Source of the DNA: Methanomassiliicoccaceae archaeon | GTDB taxonomy: Archaea; Thermoplasmatota; Thermoplasmata; Methanomassiliicoccales; Methanomethylophilaceae | Assembly: GCA_009784745.1 (NCBI GenBank) | Contig: WQXR01000049.1 | Coordinates: 1-8,554 of the forward strand | Length of the DNA: 8,554 nt | Direction: 5' to 3' | Part shown: piece by piece, positions 1 through 5,778 of the stretch | How positions within the stretch are numbered: position 1 is the stretch's first letter | Layout: the number at the start of each line of letters is the position of its first letter | Translations under genes and position numbers: made by a program | The notes under the pieces: generated by a model | What the model was told of the DNA's origin: nothing | The model's database searches: none | Seen by the model: only the letters and a program-made list of their open reading frames with translations

Positions 1-780
1 ATTTCCTGTTCTTTCGCCGAGGCCGTTGACGCATACGTGTATCATCTCGGCACCGGCGGCCGCTGCCGACAGTGAATTTGCGACCGCTAATCCCATATCA
101 TTGTGGCAATGCACAGATATCGGTACCTTCGTAACTTTCTTCAGTTCTTTGATCAGATATGTCATCGCCGACGGATATATCACGCCGACCGTATCAGGAA
201 CGTTGATGATACCTGCGCCTGCGTCCTGAACTGCGATGTGCATCTCCTTCAGATATTCCATATCCGTACGCGTGGCGTCCTCGCATGAGAACTGAACTTT
301 CAGTCCGTGAGATACCGCATATTCTATCGCATCGACCGCCTTTGCCTTTACTTCGTCCCTTGTCATCTTAAGTTTATATTTCAAATGAATGTCCGATGTC
401 GCAAGGAACAGATGCACATGACCCAGATCGCAGTCTATTACATCATCGATATCACTTTTCACAGATCTTGCGAGGCTGTATACATCTGATGATAACCCTA
501 ATGATGCTACCTTCTTTATCATTCTCTTTTCCGATTCTCCGGAGGCGGCGAATCCTGCTTCTATCGCATTGACATTCATATCATTCAACGCATTCGCTAT
601 CATGATCTTATCATCAGTGCTCAATACTATCCCCGGTGCCTGTTCGCCGTCCCTCAGTGTCGTATCGAATATGCTGACATCATTAACATCCGAACCGAGA
701 AGCGCAAGACGATTGTATTGGCTGTCGTATATCATCTCTTCCCTTTTTCTAGCGTTCTCACTGGTTTGTTGCGTTTTCAT
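1..780 (-). CDS. leuA: 2-isopropylmalate/homocitrate synthase family protein, probable LeuA (C-terminus beyond left edge)
   Basis: This is the first 260 codons of a DRE-TIM metallolyase that condenses acetyl-CoA with a 2-oxo acid. The metal and substrate signature FDTTLRDGEQAPG lies at residues 38-50, the metal-ligand motif HCHND at 224-228 and the Claisen-condensing motif GLGERTGN at 253-260, where the window ends. The catalytic TIM barrel is therefore nearly complete, while the C-terminal part (roughly 130 to 250 residues in this family) is outside. LeuA, citramalate synthase (CimA) and the coenzyme B homocitrate synthase AksA share these motifs, so the substrate is not settled. I favour LeuA because of the bacterial-LeuA-like stretch INVPDTVGV (192-200) and the Leu/Ile-rich leader. 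The ATG at 780 has a GGAG 8 bases upstream; a second ATG at 735 would remove a weakly conserved 15-residue N-terminus and is also possible. It has its own TATA box and a leader of about 100 nt. Confidence 0.85.
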   Translation of the reverse strand, partial: MKTQQTSENARKREEMIYDSQYNRLALLGSDVNDVSIFDTTLRDGEQAPGIVLSTDDKIMIANALNDMNVNAIEAGFAASGESEKRMIKKVASLGLSSDVYSLARSVKSDIDDVIDCDLGHVHLFLATSDIHLKYKLKMTRDEVKAKAVDAIEYAVSHGLKVQFSCEDATRTDMEYLKEMHIAVQDAGAGIINVPDTVGVIYPSAMTYLIKELKKVTKVPISVHCHNDMGLAVANSLSAAAAGAEMIHVCVNGLGERTGN

Positions 781-804
781 AAGATCCACTCCAAACCGCC
801 AGTT

Positions 805-852
805 CACACTCTGTCCGATCAAATAAGCAAACGAAGCTCGGAAATCAGTGTG
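805..852 (-). promoter_or_regulatory. candidate leader hairpin overlapping the mini-ORF
   Basis: In the minus-strand transcript, CACACT (852-847) can pair with AGTGTG (810-805), and TCCGA (842-838) with TCGGA (818-814). This gives 11 base pairs around a 4x3 internal loop and a 19-nt terminal loop. The 5' arm lies inside the mini-ORF and the 3' arm starts directly after its stop, so ribosomes on the mini-ORF would open it. CACT of the 5' arm can alternatively pair with AGTG of the downstream gene's ribosome site (790-787). No U-run follows, so it does not look like a simple intrinsic terminator. The pairing is read by eye; no folding energy was computed. Confidence 0.35.
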
Positions 853-860
853 CAGATCAT
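819..860 (-). CDS. candidate 13-aa leader peptide upstream of leuA-like gene
   Basis: A mini-ORF reads MICTLISELRLLI and ends in TGA. Seven of the 12 residues after Met are Leu or Ile (Leu codons CTG, CTT, TTG, CTT; Ile ATC, ATT, ATT). A good ribosome site, GAGGT, lies at 868-872, seven bases before the ATG. The ORF sits between the probable transcription start (about 884, from the TATA box at 903-916) and the start of the leuA-like gene at 780, leaving 38 nt between its stop and that ATG. Its codons 3-8 form one arm of a predicted hairpin whose other arm begins just past its stop. The composition matches what a Leu/Ile-sensing leader peptide would need, but a chance ORF of this length cannot be excluded without comparison to relatives. 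Confidence 0.45.
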   Translation of the reverse strand: MICTLISELRLLI

Positions 861-902
861 TTTTGTGACCTCTGACGGTATGTGTCTCGTTAATTTTTTC
901 CG

Positions 903-916
903 ATATTTATATATTG
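903..916 (-). promoter_or_regulatory. TATA box of the leuA-like gene
   Basis: Read on the minus strand this is CAATATATAAATAT, close to the archaeal box A. Transcription would start about 25 bases downstream near 884, about 24 nt before the mini-ORF start and about 100 nt before the leuA-like ATG. It lies just beyond the T-rich end of the superoxide reductase transcript, so the two minus-strand genes appear to be separate units. Confidence 0.55.
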
Positions 917-933
917 TCTTAACGATGGCCAAC

Positions 934-955
934 AAAAAAATGTAATGTTGAAAAA
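934..955 (-). terminator. T-rich termination region after the superoxide reductase gene
   Basis: On the minus strand a run of five T (955-951) begins two bases after the superoxide reductase stop and a run of seven T (940-934) follows. Oligo-T on the coding strand is the known archaeal termination signal. CAAC/GTTG flanks could form a weak stem, but the T-tracts are the main evidence. Confidence 0.5.
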
Positions 956-957
956 GT

Positions 958-1332
958 TTACGTAGACTTCCACAGTCCGTGCTTGTTGCAATATTCCTTT
1001 GCTGTCGCTTTTTCAGATGCGCCTTTGAAGAACGCTTCCGGTACGTCCCCGGGATTCAGATATCTTCTTCTCAATTCACCGTTGTCGTTTATCTCTATGT
1101 AAACGATGAAATGATCTTCCGCCATCGGGTGCGACACGCTTCCTACTTTGACCAATATCCCGTCATTCTTCTTCTCGATGACGGGAACATGTTTTTCCAA
1201 CGCAGCATCGACTGTGTTCGGTACGGCCAACCTCATCTCTTCGCCGCAGCAGAAAAGTTTTCCTCTTCCCAATTCCACCTCAACGATATTTCCGCAGTGT
1301 GCGCAAACATATATTTCGCCTTGCTTTGCCAT
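958..1332 (-). CDS. dfx: two-iron superoxide reductase (desulfoferrodoxin)
   Basis: This 124-residue protein matches full-length desulfoferrodoxin, which reduces superoxide to hydrogen peroxide in the cytoplasm of anaerobes without making oxygen. The N-terminal desulforedoxin-like domain binds a rubredoxin-type iron through C10, C13, C28 and C29. The C-terminal neelaredoxin domain carries the catalytic iron ligands: H48 in the EKH triad, H68 in SHPM, H74 in EDHF, C115 and H118 in YCNKHGLWK. Every expected ligand is present. The ATG at 1332 follows AGGTGAT closely. The gene is divergent from an iron-sulfur flavoprotein gene and shares an AT-rich promoter region with it, which suggests joint control of oxygen defence. 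A rubredoxin or other electron donor is not in view; the neighbouring flavoprotein could serve, but this is inference. Confidence 0.96.
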   Translation of the reverse strand: MAKQGEIYVCAHCGNIVEVELGRGKLFCCGEEMRLAVPNTVDAALEKHVPVIEKKNDGILVKVGSVSHPMAEDHFIVYIEINDNGELRRRYLNPGDVPEAFFKGASEKATAKEYCNKHGLWKST

Positions 1333-1351
1333 TTTATCACCTGATATTGAT

Positions 1352-1377
1352 AATTAACACTGATGTGTATGTTATTT
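1352..1377. promoter_or_regulatory. candidate operator palindrome upstream of the superoxide reductase gene
   Basis: TAACA (1355-1359) and TGTTA (1370-1374) form an inverted repeat with a 10-base spacer. It extends by two more A/T pairs on each side with one mismatch. It covers the predicted superoxide reductase transcription start (about 1370) and lies between that gene's TATA box and its ATG, where a repressor would act. The region is AT-rich, so chance is a real alternative. Confidence 0.3.
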
Positions 1378-1389
1378 AATGATTTACAT

Positions 1390-1404
1390 AATATATAAAA
1401 TATA
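1390..1404. promoter_or_regulatory. shared bidirectional TATA region (superoxide reductase / iron-sulfur flavoprotein)
   Basis: The core TATATAAA (1392-1399) reads TTTATATA on the minus strand, an archaeal box A. For the minus gene it predicts a start near 1370, a 38-nt leader containing AGGTGAT. For the plus gene the overlapping TATAAAATA (1394-1402) predicts a start near 1421-1424, about 30 nt before the ATG at 1452. One AT-rich block may therefore serve both divergent genes. Confidence 0.5.
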
Positions 1405-1451
1405 CTAAACAATTGAAAATTTTAAAATGTATGACGTATTTTACTGGTAAC

Positions 1452-2018
1452 ATGAAGAAGATGCTTATGATAAACGGAAGTCCGCGCAGCAACGGATCAA
1501 GTTCAGAAATATTGGATATCATAGAGGATAAAGTATCGTCGAAAGGGTACGAATGCGAAAGGATAGACCTCGGCATGTTAAAGATAATGCATTGCAAAGG
1601 ATGCAGATCCTGCAAAAGTACAGGAAAATGCGTTACCAAGGATGATATGACGCCGCTCTATGAAAAGGTGCAGAATGCTGATGCCATTACTATATCGGTT
1701 CCGGTTTATTTTGCAGCGGAAACGGGATTGCTGAAGAATTTCATCGATCGCTTGTATGCACTGATGGATCGGAACGAGAAAGGATGGAACGTGAGGTTCG
1801 GGAAAGTGAAAAAAGGTGTTGCAGCGATAAATTGCGGCGCGCCGGACGGGAATATGATATATCACGGCATGATGAACCATCTTGTCACGATATTAAGAAC
1901 ATTCGGTTCCACTGACGTTGCATCGGGTATAATACCCAACGCTTCGCCGGACACGATACATGATTCGCAGTTCACGAAGGACCTTCTCAGCGGCATAGAT
2001 TTCCTTATGTCCTCCTGA
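1452..2018 (+). CDS. iron-sulfur flavoprotein (NADPH-dependent FMN reductase/flavodoxin-like family)
   Basis: The 188-residue product starts with the flavodoxin-like FMN-phosphate loop INGSPRSNGSSS (residues 7-18). It then has the compact cysteine motif C48-x2-C51-x2-C54-x5-C60, characteristic of archaeal iron-sulfur flavoproteins (Isf) that bind a 4Fe-4S cluster next to FMN. The VPVYF segment (83-87) is the usual flavin-binding turn. Isf of Methanosarcina takes electrons from ferredoxin and reduces O2 and H2O2, which fits the divergent superoxide reductase gene. An in-frame ATG at 1413 lies before the predicted transcription start and adds 13 atypical residues, so the ATG at 1452 is preferred although its ribosome site is weak. 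A HisA/HisF-like gene follows 12 bp after the stop, probably in the same transcript. The electron donor and acceptor are not shown by sequence. Confidence 0.9.
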   Translation: MKKMLMINGSPRSNGSSSEILDIIEDKVSSKGYECERIDLGMLKIMHCKGCRSCKSTGKCVTKDDMTPLYEKVQNADAITISVPVYFAAETGLLKNFIDRLYALMDRNEKGWNVRFGKVKKGVAAINCGAPDGNMIYHGMMNHLVTILRTFGSTDVASGIIPNASPDTIHDSQFTKDLLSGIDFLMSS

Positions 2019-2030
2019 CGGAGAAGTTTG

Positions 2031-2666
2031 ATGATAATACCAGTCATACCGGTGCGTACGGTCGGCGGCAGAATAATGGCATCGCGTCCGGTGTTCAGCG
2101 GTACGTCGGTGACGATGAGCGGCGATCTCTCCGGATACAAGGATGTCGTATCGTCACTGCCTGATCACACAAAGGATGTTCCCGTCATCGTTATTGACAT
2201 TAAAGGTATGCAGCGTAAGGATATCGTACCGGACATTCTGAAGAATGTGAAAATAAGAAATGAACTGTGGTTCATGACCGGCATACGCAACGCCGGTGAT
2301 GTCATGGACGCATTTCACGGAAATATGGATAAACTCATCGTCCCGTATCATCTCACTTCCGATACGCTTTTGAAAGAGATAACAGAATTATCGGACAGTT
2401 GTATCCCCTCACTTTTCGCGGATGAGGACGGCGTACTGGTGAGAGGAAAAAGAAAGGATATCAGGACCGTCATCAGAACACTGGAGATGATGCATTTCAG
2501 TAAAATATTGATATTTGACGCGTCCGGAGGATCTGATCTTAAGAAATGGCATTCCGTCAGAGATGCCGCCGATATCATCATACCGTTCTGTTCCGCCAAG
2601 GATGCGGATGCCATTCTGAGCATGGGATTCGCTGATGTTATGGTATCTGCCGCTGAACTTTCTTAA
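2031..2666 (+). CDS. divergent HisA/HisF-like TIM-barrel protein, function unknown
   Basis: The 211-residue product begins MIIPVIPVRTVGG, recalling the first strand of HisA/HisF and of the archaeal HisA-like family (typically IIPVIDL). Later stretches fit the same fold: VIVIDIKG (52-59), ELWFMTGIRNAGDVMDAF (78-95, like the usual VDAGVR segment), DKLIV (100-104), IPSLFADEDGV (125-135), ILIFDA (159-164) and ADVMVSAAE (201-209). The Asp expected in the first strand is Pro7, and the Asp expected in the SLD segment is Phe129, so ordinary HisA isomerase chemistry is unlikely. The ATG at 2031 has GGAG at 2020-2023; a TTG at 2028 is a poorer start. It follows an iron-sulfur flavoprotein gene by 12 bp and overlaps the convergent second one by 29 bp. 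Family assignment rests on motif resemblance alone. Confidence 0.75.
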   Translation: MIIPVIPVRTVGGRIMASRPVFSGTSVTMSGDLSGYKDVVSSLPDHTKDVPVIVIDIKGMQRKDIVPDILKNVKIRNELWFMTGIRNAGDVMDAFHGNMDKLIVPYHLTSDTLLKEITELSDSCIPSLFADEDGVLVRGKRKDIRTVIRTLEMMHFSKILIFDASGGSDLKKWHSVRDAADIIIPFCSAKDADAILSMGFADVMVSAAELS

Positions 2667-3204
2667 TGTACATTCCGGATATTCGTGAACCGAGATCCTG
2701 CGCCTCTTTTACGATATTTTCAGGAATTACATTCATTCCGTCCGTATCGCGTACCGTTATACCGTCGATCCATTCTGCTCTGACCGTGACCGCAAATGCT
2801 TTTGCTATTGATGTCGTATTTGAAAATACGGGCGACGGCTGACCGCCGGCGGCGATCAGTGATGCTATCTTATCTTTCTTGTTTTCCTTGTTCCGTACCC
2901 AGACGGATTGGAATCTGTCGACGGTCTGTTTAAGTATCGATGACGGTCCGGAAAAGTAAATGGGTGTTGCAAGTATTATGATGTCATTATTTTCAACGGC
3001 ATCGTATATCATCTGCATATCATCACATATCGCACATTTTCCCGATGAGGTACAGGAACCGCATCCTTTGCAATGCTCTATCCTCATTTCATGCGGTCTG
3101 ATGATCGTTACCGTTGCATCAGGCATCGCCGATGCAACGATATTGCAAAGTTGTGTCGTGATGCTTCCGCTTCTTGCGCTGCCTGTTATGAATAGAACAC
3201 GCAT
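2638..3204 (-). CDS. iron-sulfur flavoprotein, second paralog
   Basis: The 188-residue product has the flavodoxin-like phosphate loop ITGSARSGS (residues 6-14), the Isf cysteine motif C45-x2-C48-x2-C51-x5-C57 and an extra C60 just after it, then the ATPIYFSGP flavin turn (79-87). It equals the paralog at 1452-2018 in length and architecture, but the C-terminal halves differ strongly, so this is an old duplication or separate acquisition and not a recent tandem copy. A role in flavin/ferredoxin-linked electron transfer or in O2/H2O2 reduction is inferred from the family. The ATG at 3204 has GGTGAT at 3213-3218, eight bases upstream. Its 3' end overlaps the convergent HisA/HisF-like gene by 29 bp, so simultaneous transcription of both could interfere. 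It is divergent from glycerol-1-phosphate dehydrogenase. Confidence 0.9.
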   Translation of the reverse strand: MRVLFITGSARSGSITTQLCNIVASAMPDATVTIIRPHEMRIEHCKGCGSCTSSGKCAICDDMQMIYDAVENNDIIILATPIYFSGPSSILKQTVDRFQSVWVRNKENKKDKIASLIAAGGQPSPVFSNTTSIAKAFAVTVRAEWIDGITVRDTDGMNVIPENIVKEAQDLGSRISGMYIKKVQRQIP

Positions 3205-3273
3205 GCATATGCATCACCAATAACAATATAATTCATTTTCTGACAAATATCATGTACATTGAACGTGTGTAAG

Positions 3274-3280
3274 TTTATAT
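3274..3280 (+). promoter_or_regulatory. TATA box of glycerol-1-phosphate dehydrogenase
   Basis: TTTATAT is centred at 3277 and predicts transcription from about 3302. That leaves only about 8 nt before the preferred ATG at 3310, or a leaderless message beginning with the in-frame GTG at 3301. No ribosome site precedes either start, which agrees with a leaderless or nearly leaderless transcript. Confidence 0.5.
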
Positions 3281-3309
3281 CCATCCATGCCAATCCGACC
3301 GTGTTCAAT

Positions 3310-4371
3310 ATGAGTGGTTTTGACAAGTCGAAGGGAGTGGTGTTTCCGAGAAATGTTCTCTTGGGTCACAACATCCTCTGCCGTGCGGTAGAGGTGTGCG
3401 ATGATTTCAGATTCCCTAAGACAGGTATAATGATAACAGGCGACGAAACGTACAAGGCTGCGGGAAGAGAGGTACGCGATGATATGGAAGGATCAGGGTA
3501 CGAGATCCACGTACACAGAACGGGAGCGGCAACATTCTTCAACGCCGAAAAGATAATTTCCGATGCTTTGGAAACGGATTCCAAATTCATACTGGCTGTC
3601 GGCGGCGGTACGAAGATAGACCTCGCGAAGGTTGCGTCGAATGAATTGCACATACCGTTCATCAGTATTCCCACGTCGGCAGCACATGACGGCATCTCGT
3701 CCGGAAGGGCGTCGATGAAATCTGATATCGGTCCCGTGTCGGTCGAGGCGTCAGTACCTATGGCGGTCATCGCCGATACATCGGTCATCCTGAGATCATC
3801 GTACAGGTTATTGGCTGCCGGCTGCGCTGATGTTATTTCCAACCTCACTGCGGTGATGGACTGGAGATTAGCGAAGAATCTGAGGAACGAAGAGTTCAGC
3901 CGATCGGCCGAAGCGCTTTCCGTCTATTCGTCAGAAAGCATAATCGGCCATTCGAAGGAGATACACCCTGACAGCGAGTACAGCGTTTGGTTGGCGATGC
4001 GTCCCATCATTGTTTCCGGGATATCAATGAGCATCGCGGGAAGTTCCAGGCCGACAAGCGGTTCGGAACATCTATTCTCTCATGCTTTGGACATCTTGCA
4101 TCCCGGAACTGCGTTGCACGGCGAACAGTGCGGCGTCGGTACGATATTGATGATGTACCTTCACGGCGGCGACTGGATGAATATAAGGAACGCCTTGGAG
4201 AATATCGGCGCTCCGGTAAATGCAAAACAATTAGGCTTGAAGGATGATGACATAATTGATGCGCTCACCGAAGCGCATAATATCAGAAAGGAAAGATTTA
4301 CGATACTCGGCGATCACGGTCTGAGCAGAGAGACCGCAGAGGCCGTTGCGAGGACCACCATGGTCATTTGA
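3310..4371 (+). CDS. egsA: sn-glycerol-1-phosphate dehydrogenase
   Basis: This enzyme reduces dihydroxyacetone phosphate to sn-glycerol-1-phosphate with NAD(P)H, the first step of archaeal membrane lipid backbone synthesis. At 353 residues it has the usual family length. The nucleotide-binding AVGGGTKIDLAKV lies at 96-108 and PTSAAHDGISSG at 121-132. The three zinc ligands expected in this dehydrogenase family are D174 (GCADVISN), H254 (SEHLFSH) and H270 (LHGEQCG). The start is inferred: translation could run upstream to a TTG at 3259, but the TATA box at 3274 lies inside that extension, so the ATG at 3310 (or GTG at 3301) is chosen. A UPF0179 gene follows after 9 bp, forming a likely two-gene operon. 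The gene is strong evidence that the organism is an archaeon. Confidence 0.96.
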   Translation: MSGFDKSKGVVFPRNVLLGHNILCRAVEVCDDFRFPKTGIMITGDETYKAAGREVRDDMEGSGYEIHVHRTGAATFFNAEKIISDALETDSKFILAVGGGTKIDLAKVASNELHIPFISIPTSAAHDGISSGRASMKSDIGPVSVEASVPMAVIADTSVILRSSYRLLAAGCADVISNLTAVMDWRLAKNLRNEEFSRSAEALSVYSSESIIGHSKEIHPDSEYSVWLAMRPIIVSGISMSIAGSSRPTSGSEHLFSHALDILHPGTALHGEQCGVGTILMMYLHGGDWMNIRNALENIGAPVNAKQLGLKDDDIIDALTEAHNIRKERFTILGDHGLSRETAEAVARTTMVI

Positions 4372-4380
4372 GGGGATAAT

Positions 4381-4806
4381 ATGGTTTTGATCACACTCAT
4401 AGGAGAGACGCAAGCGCGTATAGGGAACAGATTTTATTTCGTCGGTCCGCTGACCGAATGCAGAGAATGCAGATTGAGAGGAGTATGCTTCAATCTTGAG
4501 CCGGGCTCATTGTATGAGGTCGTTGCACTTCGTGACGCGGTTCACGAATGTCCGATACACGAGGGTTCCGTTCGTGTTGTGGAAGTTGAACGCAAACCGA
4601 TACCTGCCGCTGTTCTGCAAAAACATGCGATCGACGGCAGTACTATAACATTTGAAAGCATGAAATGCAACAACCTCGGATGCGAGAATCGTAACTACTG
4701 CGTTCCGATGAGCATTAAGGACGGGACGAAACTGAAGATAACCGACGTGATCGGCGATCTGGAATGTTCCGAAGGAGAGAATGTGGCACTCGTCAAATTG
4801 GGATGA
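4381..4806 (+). CDS. UPF0179 family cysteine-rich protein
   Basis: This 141-residue protein fits the archaeal family UPF0179, whose function I do not know to be established. Family landmarks are the opening LIGETQARIGNRFYFVGP (residues 5-22), the C27-x2-C30-x5-C36 cluster in ECRECRLRGVCFNLEPG, RDAVHECPIHEG (51-62) and the second cluster C96-x4-C101-x5-C107, with a last Cys at C129. The eight cysteines (27, 30, 36, 57, 96, 101, 107, 129) suggest a metal or Fe-S cluster, possibly two four-Cys sites; this is inference. Start ATG 4381 follows GAGGGGAT, which overlaps the egsA stop region, so translation is probably coupled to glycerol-1-phosphate dehydrogenase. No membrane segment or signal peptide is visible. 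The stop codon lies inside a terminator-like hairpin. Confidence 0.92.
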   Translation: MVLITLIGETQARIGNRFYFVGPLTECRECRLRGVCFNLEPGSLYEVVALRDAVHECPIHEGSVRVVEVERKPIPAAVLQKHAIDGSTITFESMKCNNLGCENRNYCVPMSIKDGTKLKITDVIGDLECSEGENVALVKLG

Positions 4807-4822
4807 CCATGCCGGTCATCCC
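4800..4822 (+). terminator. perfect 9-bp hairpin overlapping the UPF0179 stop codon
   Basis: GGGATGACC (4800-4808) and GGTCATCCC (4814-4822) pair perfectly around a 5-nt loop. The TGA of UPF0179 (4804-4806) is inside the left arm. Only GATTT follows, so the T-run is weak. The hairpin sits between convergent UPF0179 and purC and could act as a transcript 3'-end or stability element for both strands. Confidence 0.5.
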
Positions 4823-4846
4823 GATTTAACGACCACTGAGGCATGA

Positions 4847-5767
4847 TCAGCGGAACTTCTCGCCGGTTATTCGTTCGAACATACTGACGTAAAGTTCGCT
4901 GACCCTCTTCACTACGTTATCAGGTAATGCAGGAATGGGCGGTTCTTTCAGACCTTTCGCACGAGCGTTCATAAGTTCTTCGTGATATCCCGTTTCGCGG
5001 TAATGCTGGCGTACGAATTCTTTGCTCAGTTCTTCCACTTTTCCTGCTTCGTATGAAACGAGGTCCCACCATCTGTCCTCGTCGCACGTTCCGAACGTGT
5101 CTATCACCATCAATTCACGTTTTTCGTTGTATCCGAATTCTTTCTTCCCGTCGACATGGATGAGTTTGCGCTTTGCCGCCTCCTCTCCGATTATCTTGTC
5201 TATCGCAAGCACCGCATCCAGTATCCCCTGATAATCCTTGTCCGTAAGGCCTGCTATCTTCTTCGCTTCCGTTTCCTCCAGTTCCCTGTCGGTCGCTTCC
5301 AATTTAGTTGTGGTCTCCAGATACGGACGGGGAAGTTTTTCTCCGTATTTTACGACATGACCTTTCTCAAAACCTAACGCCTCCGGCGTTATCTTTCCCG
5401 ATTTTATACGATCCATTAACGAACCGGCGGCGTAATGCCTGCAGATAACTTCCAGCGGAATAAGATAATTCGTTGTCTTTGTGTTTATCTTATCATAATC
5501 CTCTATTATGTTGAACCTTTTCACGAACATCCTGTTCGGAGGTATGTATTCGATAAAATGTCCTTTTATGCCGTTCTTATCGAGAAGTCTGAACCAGTAT
5601 TGTGCCGTTCTGCATAATGTCTCGCCTTTGAACGGTATCGCGGACGGTATTATCTTGTCAAATACTGAAACATTATCTGTGAATATGAATTCCAATGTTC
5701 CGTCATCCTTCTGGTACACTTCCTTTACTTTGCCCTTGCGTATAAGTTTCATCGCATTGTACATCAT
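4847..5767 (-). CDS. purC: phosphoribosylaminoimidazole-succinocarboxamide (SAICAR) synthase
   Basis: PurC joins CAIR and aspartate with ATP in purine biosynthesis, in the cytoplasm. The nucleotide-binding start LIRKGKVKEVY lies at residues 8-18, FTDNVSVFDK at 29-38, the SAICAR synthase signature IPLEVICRHYAAGS at 103-116 and the second signature region HVDGKKEFG at 204-212. At 306 residues it resembles the longer PurC type of Thermoplasmata and eukaryotes/bacteria more than the roughly 240-residue type of Methanocaldococcus. The frame stays open for 80 codons upstream into the E1-like gene, but that part has no PurC character. The ATG at 5767 is chosen; ATGs at 5764 and 5752 are equally arguable because no clear ribosome site is seen. 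It is the last gene of the minus-strand cluster, 11 bp after the E1-like gene, and ends 24 bp from the hairpin shared with UPF0179. Confidence 0.94.
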   Translation of the reverse strand: MMYNAMKLIRKGKVKEVYQKDDGTLEFIFTDNVSVFDKIIPSAIPFKGETLCRTAQYWFRLLDKNGIKGHFIEYIPPNRMFVKRFNIIEDYDKINTKTTNYLIPLEVICRHYAAGSLMDRIKSGKITPEALGFEKGHVVKYGEKLPRPYLETTTKLEATDRELEETEAKKIAGLTDKDYQGILDAVLAIDKIIGEEAAKRKLIHVDGKKEFGYNEKRELMVIDTFGTCDEDRWWDLVSYEAGKVEELSKEFVRQHYRETGYHEELMNARAKGLKEPPIPALPDNVVKRVSELYVSMFERITGEKFR

Positions 5768-5778
5768 GCGAGATATTA

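Noticed and set aside
979..1344. 121-codon plus-strand open frame antisense to the superoxide reductase gene
   Set aside because: It mirrors a fully conserved desulfoferrodoxin gene, and its translation shows no recognisable motif.
1413..1451. Upstream ATG for the first iron-sulfur flavoprotein
   Set aside because: It precedes the transcription start predicted from the TATA box and adds 13 residues ahead of the normal flavodoxin-like beginning.
3252..3259. ATGTACAT palindrome near the egsA/isf promoter, also present within AATGTACATT at 2665-2674
   Set aside because: Two short self-complementary words in this sequence are not enough to claim a shared operator; one is inside a coding region.
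3259..3309. TTG-started extension of glycerol-1-phosphate dehydrogenase
   Set aside because: The TATA box at 3274-3280 lies within it and it adds residues not typical of the family.
3366..3848. 160-codon minus-strand open frame inside glycerol-1-phosphate dehydrogenase
   Set aside because: It lies antisense to the conserved nucleotide-binding half of egsA; no independent coding evidence.
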